A stretch of 12,592 nt of DNA, from assembly GCA_005881995.1 (NCBI GenBank), contig VBHV01000095.1, positions 1 to 12,592 of the forward strand. The letters are read 5' to 3'. The translations under genes were made by a program, and so were the position numbers. The stretch is from Chloroflexota bacterium (GTDB lineage Bacteria; Chloroflexota; Ktedonobacteria; Ktedonobacterales; Ktedonobacteraceae). Shown here one piece after another: positions 1-6,970 of the stretch; position 1 is the first letter of the stretch, and each line of letters opens with the position of its first letter. The notes beneath the pieces were generated by a model. It made no database searches. It saw nothing but the letters and a program-made list of their open reading frames with translations, and was not told the origin of the DNA.

Positions 1-2270
1 GACCGGCTCAAGGCGGCGGCGCGCGGCACAGCACCTGCTCCTAGCTGCCCGGTGACGCGCACCAGGCGTTTGACCTGCCCCTCGTATGCGCCATCGTCTA
101 CGATAGCACGCAGCCGATTGAACAACAGGTCAGGCACAACCTCCATATCCAGGAGAATGATCAGATCATCGATCTCCTGCACCATGAGCAGCGCGAACAG
201 GGACTGATAGATTTCGTGTGCATCCTCCTCGGCATAGCGAGTGAAGAGACGCGCCAACGCGATACGCTGCTCGTCACTTCGCAAAACCTCAACCAGCATC
301 GACTCAAGCTCAGGCGGCAAAACAACCTGGGGGAGATCGGCGATATGTGGAGGGACGCTGGCGACGCCCAGGCAGAGCAGGCTTAACCCCAGCACATCCA
401 GAGCGGAGCCAGGGTGTGCACCACCATATTCGACGAAACGCCCGGCGTAAACGACCAGCTCATCTAACAGGCCAGCCCACAACGCCAGTGGCAGACTCCA
501 GCGCGAAAATGCATCGGTTGTGTCCTGGCGTTTCATGACCTGTGCCAGCAGCCCCGCGAAGCGTGTCTTCTGCAAAGGTGTATCATAGGAAGCCTGCAAC
601 GCCATAAAATATTCCGCGACCATATAGGCGGAGATCAATTCATGGCGGAAACTCAAAATACCATGTGGGCTGATTTCTATCAACGATGCGTTTTGCGCAA
701 AGCGCAGTACGCGGGCTACTTCCTCCCGGCTATAGGTTTCATGCTGGCTGTCGGATAGAAACATTTCGTCGGCATGCTCGCCCAGCCATGTCTGCACGGC
801 GGCGGCGTGGTCTTCCATGGTGGGCAGCCCTATACGCAGCAGGTGCGCCGCTTCATGCAATTGAATAGCATACGGCGTGTTGGACCAGCGGGCAGCGCAG
901 GCAATCTCGCCCAGCAAGAGCAGGATATCTTTTTCTGTGGGCGCGTGTTCGCTCCACGTCGGCTGTTTGCGAGTCTGCTGAATGAGATGGCTAACATAGG
1001 CTCGCAGCAGGCGTCCGCGCGTATCGAGCCGCTTGCCGCGTTCCAGACCGAGACCATCGATGACGTTCAACAGTGCAAGCAAGAGCAAGGGGTTGGTGCA
1101 GATGGTGCTCAGACGTGTACGGGTTATCATATCCATGATCTGTCCTGCCGTATGTCCTGGATTCCTCTTTTTTCTCTCCGAGTTCTCCCCTTCTATATAA
1201 TGCTCCACCATGCCGCGCACCTGTTCCTGTCCGAGTGGGCGGATCAGCGCACGCGCCACCAGGTTTTCTTCGACCGCCAGTGCCAATTGGGGCTGCCGCA
1301 CGAAATCGACTTCCCGGCATGTCAACAGCACGCGATTGCGATGCTGGCTCATCAGATCGATCAGTTCATCTATGACCGTGGGCTGGTAGGCTTCATCGAC
1401 CTCGTGAACCCCATCACAGAGCAACAGCAGGCGCCCCTGCTCTGCCAGTTTGTGCAGGTAAGGCCGCAGGTGATGCATACCAGGGAGATCACTGGTAACA
1501 AGGTAATCGAGCAAGCTTGCCGCGTCCCGTTGGAGCGATGTGTCCTGTGAGGAGACGTGCGTTTTGAGAAAGAGGTTATAGTTGCGCAACGGCACGAAGA
1601 TAGGTATCCTCTCGCGTCCAAAAATCATTGCCCGGCGCTGTTGCAGCGTCATAAACTGGTAGAGATACAGGGCCGTCGTTTTACCAGCGCCAGGCGCGCC
1701 GAGCAAGACCAGGTGCGCCTGCGGGTCCACCAGGAATAGCCCCCCATTGCGCACCATTTCCAGTAGTGGAATCTCCTGTATGTGCGGGGGTACGGTAGGA
1801 TCAGGCGCCTGCTGAGAGTATGTTACCATCACTTCATATAGAGAGGGCCAGTTGGGAAGTGGTGTATACACGGTACGATAATGCTCCGTCGCTCTCCGTG
1901 CATCCCTGCTAAAACGGTAAAGCGCGAGCGGCCTGACCGCGGCCCATACCACCAGCACGGCTGTAATCACCTGTATCACCAGTACAAGCCACCAGAGAGG
2001 ATTTTGCGCAATCGCGGCCAGAAATGCGGGCAGCGTATGAGATGTACTGCCGACTAAATGGAATGGATTGAGAATCCAGACTATGCCTTCAATACAGGTC
2101 AGCGCTAAAGCAATGGCCAGGCCAACCAGGATGCTGCGAGGCAGGCGAGACGATAGACCACGCTGTTGCGAGGAATATGAGGGATGAAAGGCCGCAGATT
2201 GTCGTGTGTCTGGAGGAGTTGGATGCAGATCTTTTGCCATGCCCTGGTACCATTCCTTCAAGTTTTGCAT
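1..2270 (-). CDS. Membrane-anchored NACHT-family STAND NTPase (C-terminus off the left edge)
   Basis: The frame stays open from ATG 2270 to the left edge (756 codons), bounded upstream by a stop at 2283-2285. About 45 residues of soluble head precede two hydrophobic helices (near residues 55-75 and 95-118). After a linker comes a P-loop, GAPGAGKTT, with its lysine at about residue 197, then a Walker B strand LLLLCDGVHEVDE with its first Asp at about 286. The following LLTCRE is a sensor-1-like strand. The segment FRHELISAYMVAEYF near residue 540 is the usual NACHT winged-helix signature. A helical C-terminal region of over 200 residues follows, probably a ligand-sensing array, and is cut by the window edge. 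STAND NTPases generally act as ATP-driven signalling switches that oligomerise on ligand binding; the specific ligand and output here are unknown. The Walker B has His where NACHT proteins usually have Asp (DGxDE). ATG 2240 is an alternative start; neither has a convincing ribosome binding site. Confidence 0.88.
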   Translation of the reverse strand, partial: MQNLKEWYQGMAKDLHPTPPDTRQSAAFHPSYSSQQRGLSSRLPRSILVGLAIALALTCIEGIVWILNPFHLVGSTSHTLPAFLAAIAQNPLWWLVLVIQVITAVLVVWAAVRPLALYRFSRDARRATEHYRTVYTPLPNWPSLYEVMVTYSQQAPDPTVPPHIQEIPLLEMVRNGGLFLVDPQAHLVLLGAPGAGKTTALYLYQFMTLQQRRAMIFGRERIPIFVPLRNYNLFLKTHVSSQDTSLQRDAASLLDYLVTSDLPGMHHLRPYLHKLAEQGRLLLLCDGVHEVDEAYQPTVIDELIDLMSQHRNRVLLTCREVDFVRQPQLALAVEENLVARALIRPLGQEQVRGMVEHYIEGENSERKKRNPGHTAGQIMDMITRTRLSTICTNPLLLLALLNVIDGLGLERGKRLDTRGRLLRAYVSHLIQQTRKQPTWSEHAPTEKDILLLLGEIACAARWSNTPYAIQLHEAAHLLRIGLPTMEDHAAAVQTWLGEHADEMFLSDSQHETYSREEVARVLRFAQNASLIEISPHGILSFRHELISAYMVAEYFMALQASYDTPLQKTRFAGLLAQVMKRQDTTDAFSRWSLPLALWAGLLDELVVYAGRFVEYGGAHPGSALDVLGLSLLCLGVASVPPHIADLPQVVLPPELESMLVEVLRSDEQRIALARLFTRYAEEDAHEIYQSLFALLMVQEIDDLIILLDMEVVPDLLFNRLRAIVDDGAYEGQVKRLVRVTGQLGAGAVPRAAALSR

Positions 2271-2380
2271 TCTAAGGTAGCATCAGTATATCGCAGATGC
2301 ATAGCTCTAACAAGCAGGAATATATGCATTACCAGCACAAATAACCCCATCAGTCCCAATTTTGTGAAATGGTGCATTTC

Positions 2381-2408
2381 TTTTTCCTGTTTCCTGCGTT
2401 ACTATAAT
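2381..2408 (+). promoter_or_regulatory. Candidate promoter for the glycosidase group
   Basis: A perfect TATAAT lies at 2403-2408. The -35 region is only a weak T-rich TTTTTC at 2381-2386 with a 16-base spacer. It sits in the roughly 270-base gap between the divergent NACHT gene (start 2270) and the glycosidase reading frame (2538), and would give a leader of about 125 bases. Nothing else in this AT-rich gap is recognisable, and no clear promoter for the NACHT gene was seen. Confidence 0.35.
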
Positions 2409-2537
2409 GAGGGGGATAATGGTTTTGTGCCAACTCACTCTCCAGGAACGTCATATAAACGAGTATATATTCTTTTGCTTATTTTTTAGGTTCAAGTGAC
2501 AACAAAGATCTCTTTAATTGATGAAAAGAGGTATTGG

Positions 2538-2999
2538 ATGGAATTGAATACGCCCGAATACTCTGGAGAACAGAAGAGTAGGGATATCGCGGGGAAAGAT
2601 ACTTTACCAATACCTGCCACTCGTAGATTTGCCTCGACCGGCATGTTAGAAGCCAAAACCGGAAATACCGAGGAAGGCGCGATTGATACGCTGGATACAG
2701 CACGTATCAGCGCGATTGAGCATAGTAGTGATGCTATCGAGGCTCAAGATACCCTTAATGTCGCCGCCATTGAACGCAGTGATGCTATCGAGGCCAGGGA
2801 CACCCTCAGTGTCGCCGCCATCGAAACATCCCACGCTGCCTGTACAGACCTCTCATCCTACAAAGACAGCTATTTCACGGGGGAAAGCACTACTCGGCAT
2901 CACTTTTCTGTTGATCCTGGTCTTCAATGCCATCAACCTGGGCTACGCACAATTCATCGGTCCGCAGGGCTGGGCATTTGTGCTGTCCGGCCCGGCTAA
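2538..2999 (+). other. Out-of-frame N-terminal extension of the family 3 glycosidase
   Basis: An open frame starts at ATG 2538, six bases after a good ribosome binding site AAGAGG (2526-2531); the frame is also open from GTG 2496. It runs to a stop at 2997-2999, but its last part is antisensical beside the glycosidase signal anchor, which is read one base later. The coding part covers about 2538-2880: a hydrophilic, acidic stretch with a 17-residue repeat (SDAIEA.DTL.VAAIE). Most differences between the two repeat copies are silent in this frame and amino-acid-changing in the glycosidase frame, so I infer this is the true N-terminus and that a +1 shift joins it to the glycosidase. A candidate site is the run of five G at about 2879-2883: with four G the reading continues directly into the ALLGITFLLILVF anchor. 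Whether the shift is a sequencing error, a mutation or programmed cannot be told from here. Confidence 0.6.
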
Positions 3000-4137
3000 C
3001 ACGGGCGACCCAAACCTGCTCAAAAGCATTCGAGATAAGCTTCGCCAACAGCTTACACCGGGCGCATTGACAACCGCTACAGCAAAACTTACACCTGAGC
3101 AGTACATTAATCTGATCGTGCAGAATATGTCGCTGGAGCAGAAACTGGGGCAGATGATGATTGTGCGGTTTCTCGGCCCCACCTATTCGAATGATATCAG
3201 CGCGATGGTGAGCCAGTACAACGTGGGGGCGGTCTTGCTCTTTAGCGCGAATAATAATATTCAAGATAAGGTGCAGCTCAAAGGCCTTATACAACAAATG
3301 CAAAGTAACAGCGCCATTCCCCTGGCGGTGTCCATCGATCAGGAAGGGGGATACGTTGATCGCCTGGTCAGCCTAGATGGGCCGCGACCCAGTGCCACCA
3401 GCATCGGTGCAACCAACGACCCGAACAAGGCCAGTTCAGAGGGTATACAGGACGCAAAAGACCTGGCTACTTATGGCTTCAATCTGAATCTCGCGCCTGT
3501 AGTGGATGTGAATACCGTGTATAATCCGCAGTTGTATGGACGCACCTTTGGCACGACTGCCGATATCGTGACGCGCATGGCAGAGGCATACCTGCAAGGC
3601 TTGCAGTTGAGTGGCAAGGTGTTTGGCACCCTCAAACATTTCCCAGGCCTGGGCGATGTTGCTACAGACCCTCATAACGGCGTGCCCGATGTTTATCGCT
3701 CCCTGAACGACCTGGAGCATATTGACTGGGCGCCGTATCGCACGCTTATCCAGCAAGGCAACGTTCACGCCGTGATGGTGACACATGATATTCTACACGC
3801 CGTTGACGGCTCAACTCCCTCGTCGCTCTCCTACAAAGTCGTCACCGGCATCCTGCGCAACCAGCTAGGATTCCAGGGGGTAATTTTGACCGATAGCCTG
3901 ACAATGGAGGGGATCACCGCCTTTTATAGCGAATCTCAAGCGGCGGCCCTGGCGGTTGAAGCGGGCTGTGATCTGCTCATGGGAGCCTCTACCCCCAGGG
4001 ATGTCGCAAGCATGATCGAGGGGATTAAGCTGGCAATGAACTCTGGAGCTATCAGCACGCAGCGTATCGATGACTCGGTGCGCCGTATCTTGATGATGAA
4101 ATACGAACTTGGATTGCTGACTATTCCAACGAATTAA
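2683..4137 (+). CDS. Membrane-anchored glycoside hydrolase family 3, NagZ-like beta-N-acetylhexosaminidase
   Basis: The product should hydrolyse terminal beta-N-acetylglucosaminyl or related bonds, for example in peptidoglycan fragments, outside the membrane. A hydrophobic segment (ALLGITFLLILVFNAI, about residues 69-84 from TTG 2683) acts as signal peptide or anchor. The single TIM-barrel domain shows the family motifs in order: LEQKLGQMM, SIDQEGGYVDRL, NLAPVVDV, GRTFG, KHFPGLGD followed by TDPHNGVP, VMVTHD, and GFQGVILTDSLTMEGI. The Asp of TDSL (residue 404) matches the family nucleophile, and the His of DPH (residue 331) matches the NagZ general acid/base with its nearby Asp. There is no C-terminal (alpha/beta) sandwich domain, as expected for NagZ rather than two-domain GH3 enzymes. 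TTG 2683 is only the first start available in this frame; the better-supported translation start is ATG 2538 one frame away, so the gene is probably frameshifted near 2830-2885. It is followed after 35 bases by a small membrane protein in the same direction. Confidence 0.88.
   Translation: MIRWIQHVSARLSIVVMLSRLKIPLMSPPLNAVMLSRPGTPSVSPPSKHPTLPVQTSHPTKTAISRGKALLGITFLLILVFNAINLGYAQFIGPQGWAFVLSGPANTGDPNLLKSIRDKLRQQLTPGALTTATAKLTPEQYINLIVQNMSLEQKLGQMMIVRFLGPTYSNDISAMVSQYNVGAVLLFSANNNIQDKVQLKGLIQQMQSNSAIPLAVSIDQEGGYVDRLVSLDGPRPSATSIGATNDPNKASSEGIQDAKDLATYGFNLNLAPVVDVNTVYNPQLYGRTFGTTADIVTRMAEAYLQGLQLSGKVFGTLKHFPGLGDVATDPHNGVPDVYRSLNDLEHIDWAPYRTLIQQGNVHAVMVTHDILHAVDGSTPSSLSYKVVTGILRNQLGFQGVILTDSLTMEGITAFYSESQAAALAVEAGCDLLMGASTPRDVASMIEGIKLAMNSGAISTQRIDDSVRRILMMKYELGLLTIPTN
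2727..2828 (+). repeat. Two tandem 51-bp direct repeats
   Basis: Two adjacent copies begin with AGTGATGCTATCGAGG at 2727 and 2778. The period of 51 bases is 17 codons, so no frame is disturbed. A more degenerate third copy may lie just upstream (about 2676-2726; GAIDTLDTARISAIEHS in the 2538 frame). Between the two clear copies the changes GCT/GCC, GAT/GAC, CTT/CTC and ATT/ATC fall in third positions of the 2538 frame. Confidence 0.8.
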
Positions 4138-4172
4138 AAGAGTAAGTATATATATTTAAGAAGGATGTAGCC

Positions 4173-4613
4173 ATGTTACGTTCAGGCATTCCGAACGCGG
4201 AACAAGAAAAACGCATATTTTACGTAGTCATAGGCATGATCGCGCTTGAGACAATACTGGTCACGCTTGCGTTGGTGCCAGCCCAGGAGTGGACGCGCCT
4301 GCTGCCAGGTTCCTCCTCGGCAGCGCAAGATGGGCCTTTTCCACCGGCCCTCGCGCCCATCATTCCGCTGCTGCTCTATGTCGTTCCTACCGTGATTGGC
4401 TTTTTGTGCCGCAGCTGGCAGCGTGCCTTACTCTACGCGACTATTCCGGCCTGGATCGGGCTGGGGCTTTTTGTGGTTGCCGCCGCCACCAAAGTTGGCG
4501 CATTCTACCTGGTGGCGCCCGCACAGGTAACGGCCAATATCAGTGTGCTGGAACTCTTCGCGGCGCTGGGCGGCATCGGCTGGCTGGCACGCCATCTCTT
4601 TAAGTTGCGCTAA
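4173..4613 (+). CDS. Small four-helix membrane protein, unknown function
   Basis: This 146-residue protein starts at ATG 4173, six bases after AAGGAT (4161-4166). Four hydrophobic segments are visible at about residues 15-35, 58-79, 84-108 and 122-143, with a short Ser/Pro-rich loop between the first and second. The N-terminus (MLRSGIPNAEQEKR) and C-terminus (ARHLFKLR) are both basic, consistent with both being cytoplasmic. I do not recognise the family and see no catalytic motif. It lies 35 bases after the glycosidase stop and before the flippase gene, all in one direction, so co-transcription and an envelope-related role are plausible but inferred only from context. Confidence 0.8.
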   Translation: MLRSGIPNAEQEKRIFYVVIGMIALETILVTLALVPAQEWTRLLPGSSSAAQDGPFPPALAPIIPLLLYVVPTVIGFLCRSWQRALLYATIPAWIGLGLFVVAAATKVGAFYLVAPAQVTANISVLELFAALGGIGWLARHLFKLR

Positions 4614-4647
4614 GATACTATATTTTTACCTTGCAATGTAGAATACA

Positions 4648-4755
4648 ATGAAGATAGAAACTCAGAAACCGCCGCTGCGCCCATTACGTCTGGTGCGCTT
4701 TGAGATCGAGCAGGCTGGCGCTTCGACACAAAAAGCCAATCACGGTAGGACATAG
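4648..4755 (+). other. 35-codon open frame just before the flippase, possibly its out-of-frame N-terminus
   Basis: ATG 4648 opens a frame that ends at TAG 4753-4755, eleven bases before ATG 4766 of the flippase and one frame off. Its product (MKIETQKPPLRPLRLVRFEI...) has plausible codons but no ribosome binding site. If one A were removed from the run of five A at about 4730-4734, the reading would pass into the flippase frame and give it a longer cytoplasmic N-terminus. It could equally be a chance frame or a short leader peptide. Confidence 0.3.
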
Positions 4756-4765
4756 CGCTCGCTCG

Positions 4766-6124
4766 ATGATAGATATCGTCGAGGGCGATCAAGCCGATCA
4801 GGACAAGCCAGCCAATTCAGCTGATATGCTGCATTTACCAGCCAGTACAACCGAGACCGCGATTCCGTTAGGAGAAGCAGGTGCGCAGCAATTGCTCAAG
4901 CGCACGCCCGCCAGTTACCTGCTGAACCAGGTCTATGGGCTGTGGATCTTCATCTCGCTCTTTATCCTGACGCTGATCATGACGCGCAAAGTCTCGGTAG
5001 ACCAGTACGGCGTGTATGCTATCGCCGCGACCGCGTTCAATACCATTGCCTACATTGTTGCATTTGGATTGGAAGATGCAACCACCACGTTTGTACCGCG
5101 CGTTCTCGCTGAGCACGGATTGGCAGCCGCCGCTCTGCTGATTCGCCGCCTGCTCACGCTGCGTATCGTCACACTGCTGATCGGCCTGTGTATTATGCTC
5201 TTCGCGCTGCCTTACGTGGGAGGAATCTTCGCCGCCATCCCGCTTCCCACATTTGGAGGTATCGCTTCGAGCTTGCGCGACCCCGGACTGCTCAGGCATA
5301 TCGTCCCCATCGCTTTCTGGGTACTGGGCAACGGCCTGGCTAGCCTGTTCACCGCCGTCTACGCTTCGGTCATGCGCATGCGTGTCGTCTTTATCGTGGG
5401 CAGCCTGGCCCAACTGCTCTTACTGGCGCTGAGTTTCATCACATTACAAATGGGCTGGGGCATCGACAGCGTTCTCTGGCTACAGGCAGTCTGCGCGCTA
5501 CTCAACGCCGCCGCCTTTGCCATCTGGCAGGCGCCACTCATCTTCACACGCGGTGGAGAATATAAGCAACCCCTACGTCCAATCGTGCGGGTGGGCTTAT
5601 CAGCGTGGCTCACCAACCTGGTATCGGGGGCGCTGCTGAAGCAGGTATCGATCATCCTGCTAACCTACTTCCTGGTCTCGAATGCGCAGATTGCCTTCTT
5701 TACACTCTCATTCCAACTGGCGCACGCGGCCAGCCTATTGCTCGTCTCAGGCTTCGGAGGCGTGGGCGGCTCGGCCCTGGCTGCTGCTTTTGTCGGCATG
5801 AACTTTTCACGCCTGGCGCGTTCCTGGCAGACGCTCATCAAAATTGAGACGCTGCTGGCCGCGCCCGTGCTGGTCTTCTGCCTCTTCAATGCGCCCATCA
5901 TCGCCGTCCTACTGTACGGCAACGACTACAGCGCTGTTGGGCCGCTGCTGGCAATCTTCCTCTTCTTCAACATCATCACGCGCATCCTCGGCACAACCAT
6001 TCATCAATCGACGCTCTATGTTCTGCAAAAACCTCGCCTGGTTGTGCTGGCCCAGTTTGCAGGACTGACTTCGCTCATCCTGATCGGCATCCTACTTATC
6101 CCGCATTGGGGACCCAAATCCTGA
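4766..6124 (+). CDS. Polysaccharide/oligosaccharide flippase (Wzx-like, MOP superfamily), main part; C-terminus frameshifted off
   Basis: The product is an integral membrane protein expected to move lipid-linked oligosaccharide across the cytoplasmic membrane. After a hydrophilic, acidic head of about 50 residues, the segment LLKRTPASYLLNQVYGLWIFI begins the first helix, followed by TRKVSVDQYGVYAIA, the typical loop after helix 1 in Wzx and MurJ relatives. About a dozen hydrophobic segments follow. The loop LLYGNDYSAVGPLLAIF matches the conserved late-helix motif of the family. The frame ends early at TGA 6122-6124 within LLIPHWG, where family members continue with the last two or three helices. 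Those are found in the next frame (6106-6408). ATG 4766 is chosen as start; the frame is open from TTG 4700, and neither has a clear ribosome binding site. It lies downstream of the glycosidase and small membrane protein, fitting an envelope polysaccharide group. Confidence 0.83.
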   Translation: MIDIVEGDQADQDKPANSADMLHLPASTTETAIPLGEAGAQQLLKRTPASYLLNQVYGLWIFISLFILTLIMTRKVSVDQYGVYAIAATAFNTIAYIVAFGLEDATTTFVPRVLAEHGLAAAALLIRRLLTLRIVTLLIGLCIMLFALPYVGGIFAAIPLPTFGGIASSLRDPGLLRHIVPIAFWVLGNGLASLFTAVYASVMRMRVVFIVGSLAQLLLLALSFITLQMGWGIDSVLWLQAVCALLNAAAFAIWQAPLIFTRGGEYKQPLRPIVRVGLSAWLTNLVSGALLKQVSIILLTYFLVSNAQIAFFTLSFQLAHAASLLLVSGFGGVGGSALAAAFVGMNFSRLARSWQTLIKIETLLAAPVLVFCLFNAPIIAVLLYGNDYSAVGPLLAIFLFFNIITRILGTTIHQSTLYVLQKPRLVVLAQFAGLTSLILIGILLIPHWGPKS

Positions 6125-6408
6125 TGGGCAGCCTGATGCTCCTCTTCCTCTGGCGCGACCTACCCCAGAAGTATCCCCTGGGGTTCACTATTAGGTTACT
6201 GGTGGCTGTGACGATAGCAGCGCTGCCTGGGATTGTGTGGCATCCATCGGGCCGTGTGATGCTGGTTGTAGCGGGAACTGCATTTTTGGTGCTGGCGGTT
6301 GGGCTGCTGGTGGTGATGAAGCCTTTGAGTGGGAAGGATATAGAGATGATTGCGGAGGTGAGACCGGGGGGAGTGAGGTATTTGAAGTGGTTTGGGAGAG
6401 GAAAATAG
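6106..6408 (+). pseudogene. Detached C-terminal part of the flippase (-1 frame)
   Basis: Reading one base back from the flippase frame gives TTG GGG ACC CAA ATC CTG ATG, continuing to TAG 6406-6408. The product has two hydrophobic helices (LLVAVTIAALPGIVW and VMLVVAGTAFLVLAVGLLVVM) and a tail of the form PLSGKDIEMI.EV.....L that resembles the end of polysaccharide-synthesis membrane proteins. Restoring one base near 6106-6116 would fuse it to the upstream part, giving about 547 residues, a normal length. It has no ribosome binding site of its own. From about 6180 onward codon choice shifts to G- and T-ending codons with AGG/AGA and TTG, unlike the C-rich upstream part. A sequencing error is a live alternative to a true lesion. 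Confidence 0.75.
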
Positions 6409-6414
6409 TGATGT

Positions 6415-6639
6415 TTATAGCTTTTCCCATGTGGCTCGGTCAATTTTAGCTTGCTTCAACAACCTGACCAGTAAACTCTCTCCGATATCTCCTTGATGAG
6501 GATTTGGTACAAACACAGTAATGTTCTCTTTGATTTTCACCATGTATTGATGATTACCACCGGAGTATGGGCCTTCAAATCCCAAACGTCTCATGTAGTA
6601 AATCAAGTCTTTGCGCTTAATAGGACCTACATGAGGCAT
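6415..6639 (-). CDS. hicA: HicA-family mRNA interferase toxin
   Basis: This 74-residue protein has the HicA pattern: an N-terminal KRKDLIYYMRRLGFE helix, then PYSGGNHQYM with the conserved catalytic His (residue 30), then VPNPHQGDIGESLLVRLLKQA and the final IDRATWEKL. HicA toxins have a double-stranded-RNA-binding-like fold and cleave mRNA independently of the ribosome; HicB neutralises them. The start ATG (6639-6637) shares one base with the upstream hicB stop (TGATG), indicating translational coupling. The stop lies only six bases from the convergent flippase remnant end, with no visible terminator between. All expected motifs are present, so it appears functional. Confidence 0.93.
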   Translation of the reverse strand: MPHVGPIKRKDLIYYMRRLGFEGPYSGGNHQYMVKIKENITVFVPNPHQGDIGESLLVRLLKQAKIDRATWEKL

Positions 6640-6881
6640 CAGGCCACTTCTCCAATAGTTAATTTAATCCCATCGACAGAGGGTAATGGCATATGTAGAG
6701 AGACCCGTAACAAAATCCAGCCTTCCAGAACTTCTTCCAATTCATCACGACATGCTTCGAGGGTATCCGCATTAGCAAAGACACCATTAAAACCGGGAAT
6801 CTCACCGTAGAAAGAGCCATCATCAGGCAAAATCTCGTATCTGGCTTTCCTCATAGAGGCTCGGATATAATCTTTCAGCAT
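6639..6881 (-). CDS. hicB: HicB-family antitoxin
   Basis: This 80-residue protein shows the HicB partial RNase-H fold pattern: ARYEILPDDGSFYGEIPGFNGVFANADTLEACRDELEEVLEGWI. The E-IPGF-GV-A-(T/D)-EA-(R)DEL core is characteristic of the antitoxin. It lacks an obvious C-terminal DNA-binding extension, so autoregulation may depend on the complex or be absent. hicB precedes hicA, the reverse of the E. coli order but common elsewhere. A purine-rich AAAGGAG lies about 13 bases before ATG 6881, and an AGGG lies closer, at 8 bases. Confidence 0.92.
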   Translation of the reverse strand: MLKDYIRASMRKARYEILPDDGSFYGEIPGFNGVFANADTLEACRDELEEVLEGWILLRVSLHMPLPSVDGIKLTIGEVA

Positions 6882-6964
6882 AGTATTAGCCCTACTCCTT
6901 TCATTCAGGATAGTGGTACAGCCGACCTATGGCAGATGCTCTATAAACCATATTTCTCGTCCTC

Positions 6965-6970
6965 ATTATA
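6965..6970 (-). promoter_or_regulatory. Possible -10 element for hicBA
   Basis: A perfect TATAAT is read on the minus strand at 6970-6965, about 84 bases before the hicB start. The matching -35 region (near 6988-6993, TGTTAT) is poor. The element overlaps the end of the truncated HXXEE gene, so hicBA could also be transcribed from upstream. Confidence 0.3.

Noticed and set aside
774..1550. A 258-codon plus-strand open frame
   Set aside because: It lies wholly antisense to the NACHT gene, has no recognisable domain or ribosome binding site, and the minus-strand frame shows clear NTPase motifs throughout.
4868..5413. A 181-codon minus-strand open frame rich in Asp, Gln and Arg
   Set aside because: Its composition is what antisense reading of a hydrophobic, C-ending membrane gene produces; it is a shadow of the flippase.
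6108..6118. Programmed -1 frameshift site in the flippase
   Set aside because: The bases around the join (GGGGACCCAAAT) do not give an X-XXY-YYZ heptamer in the reading frame, and no downstream stimulatory hairpin is evident; an indel is simpler.
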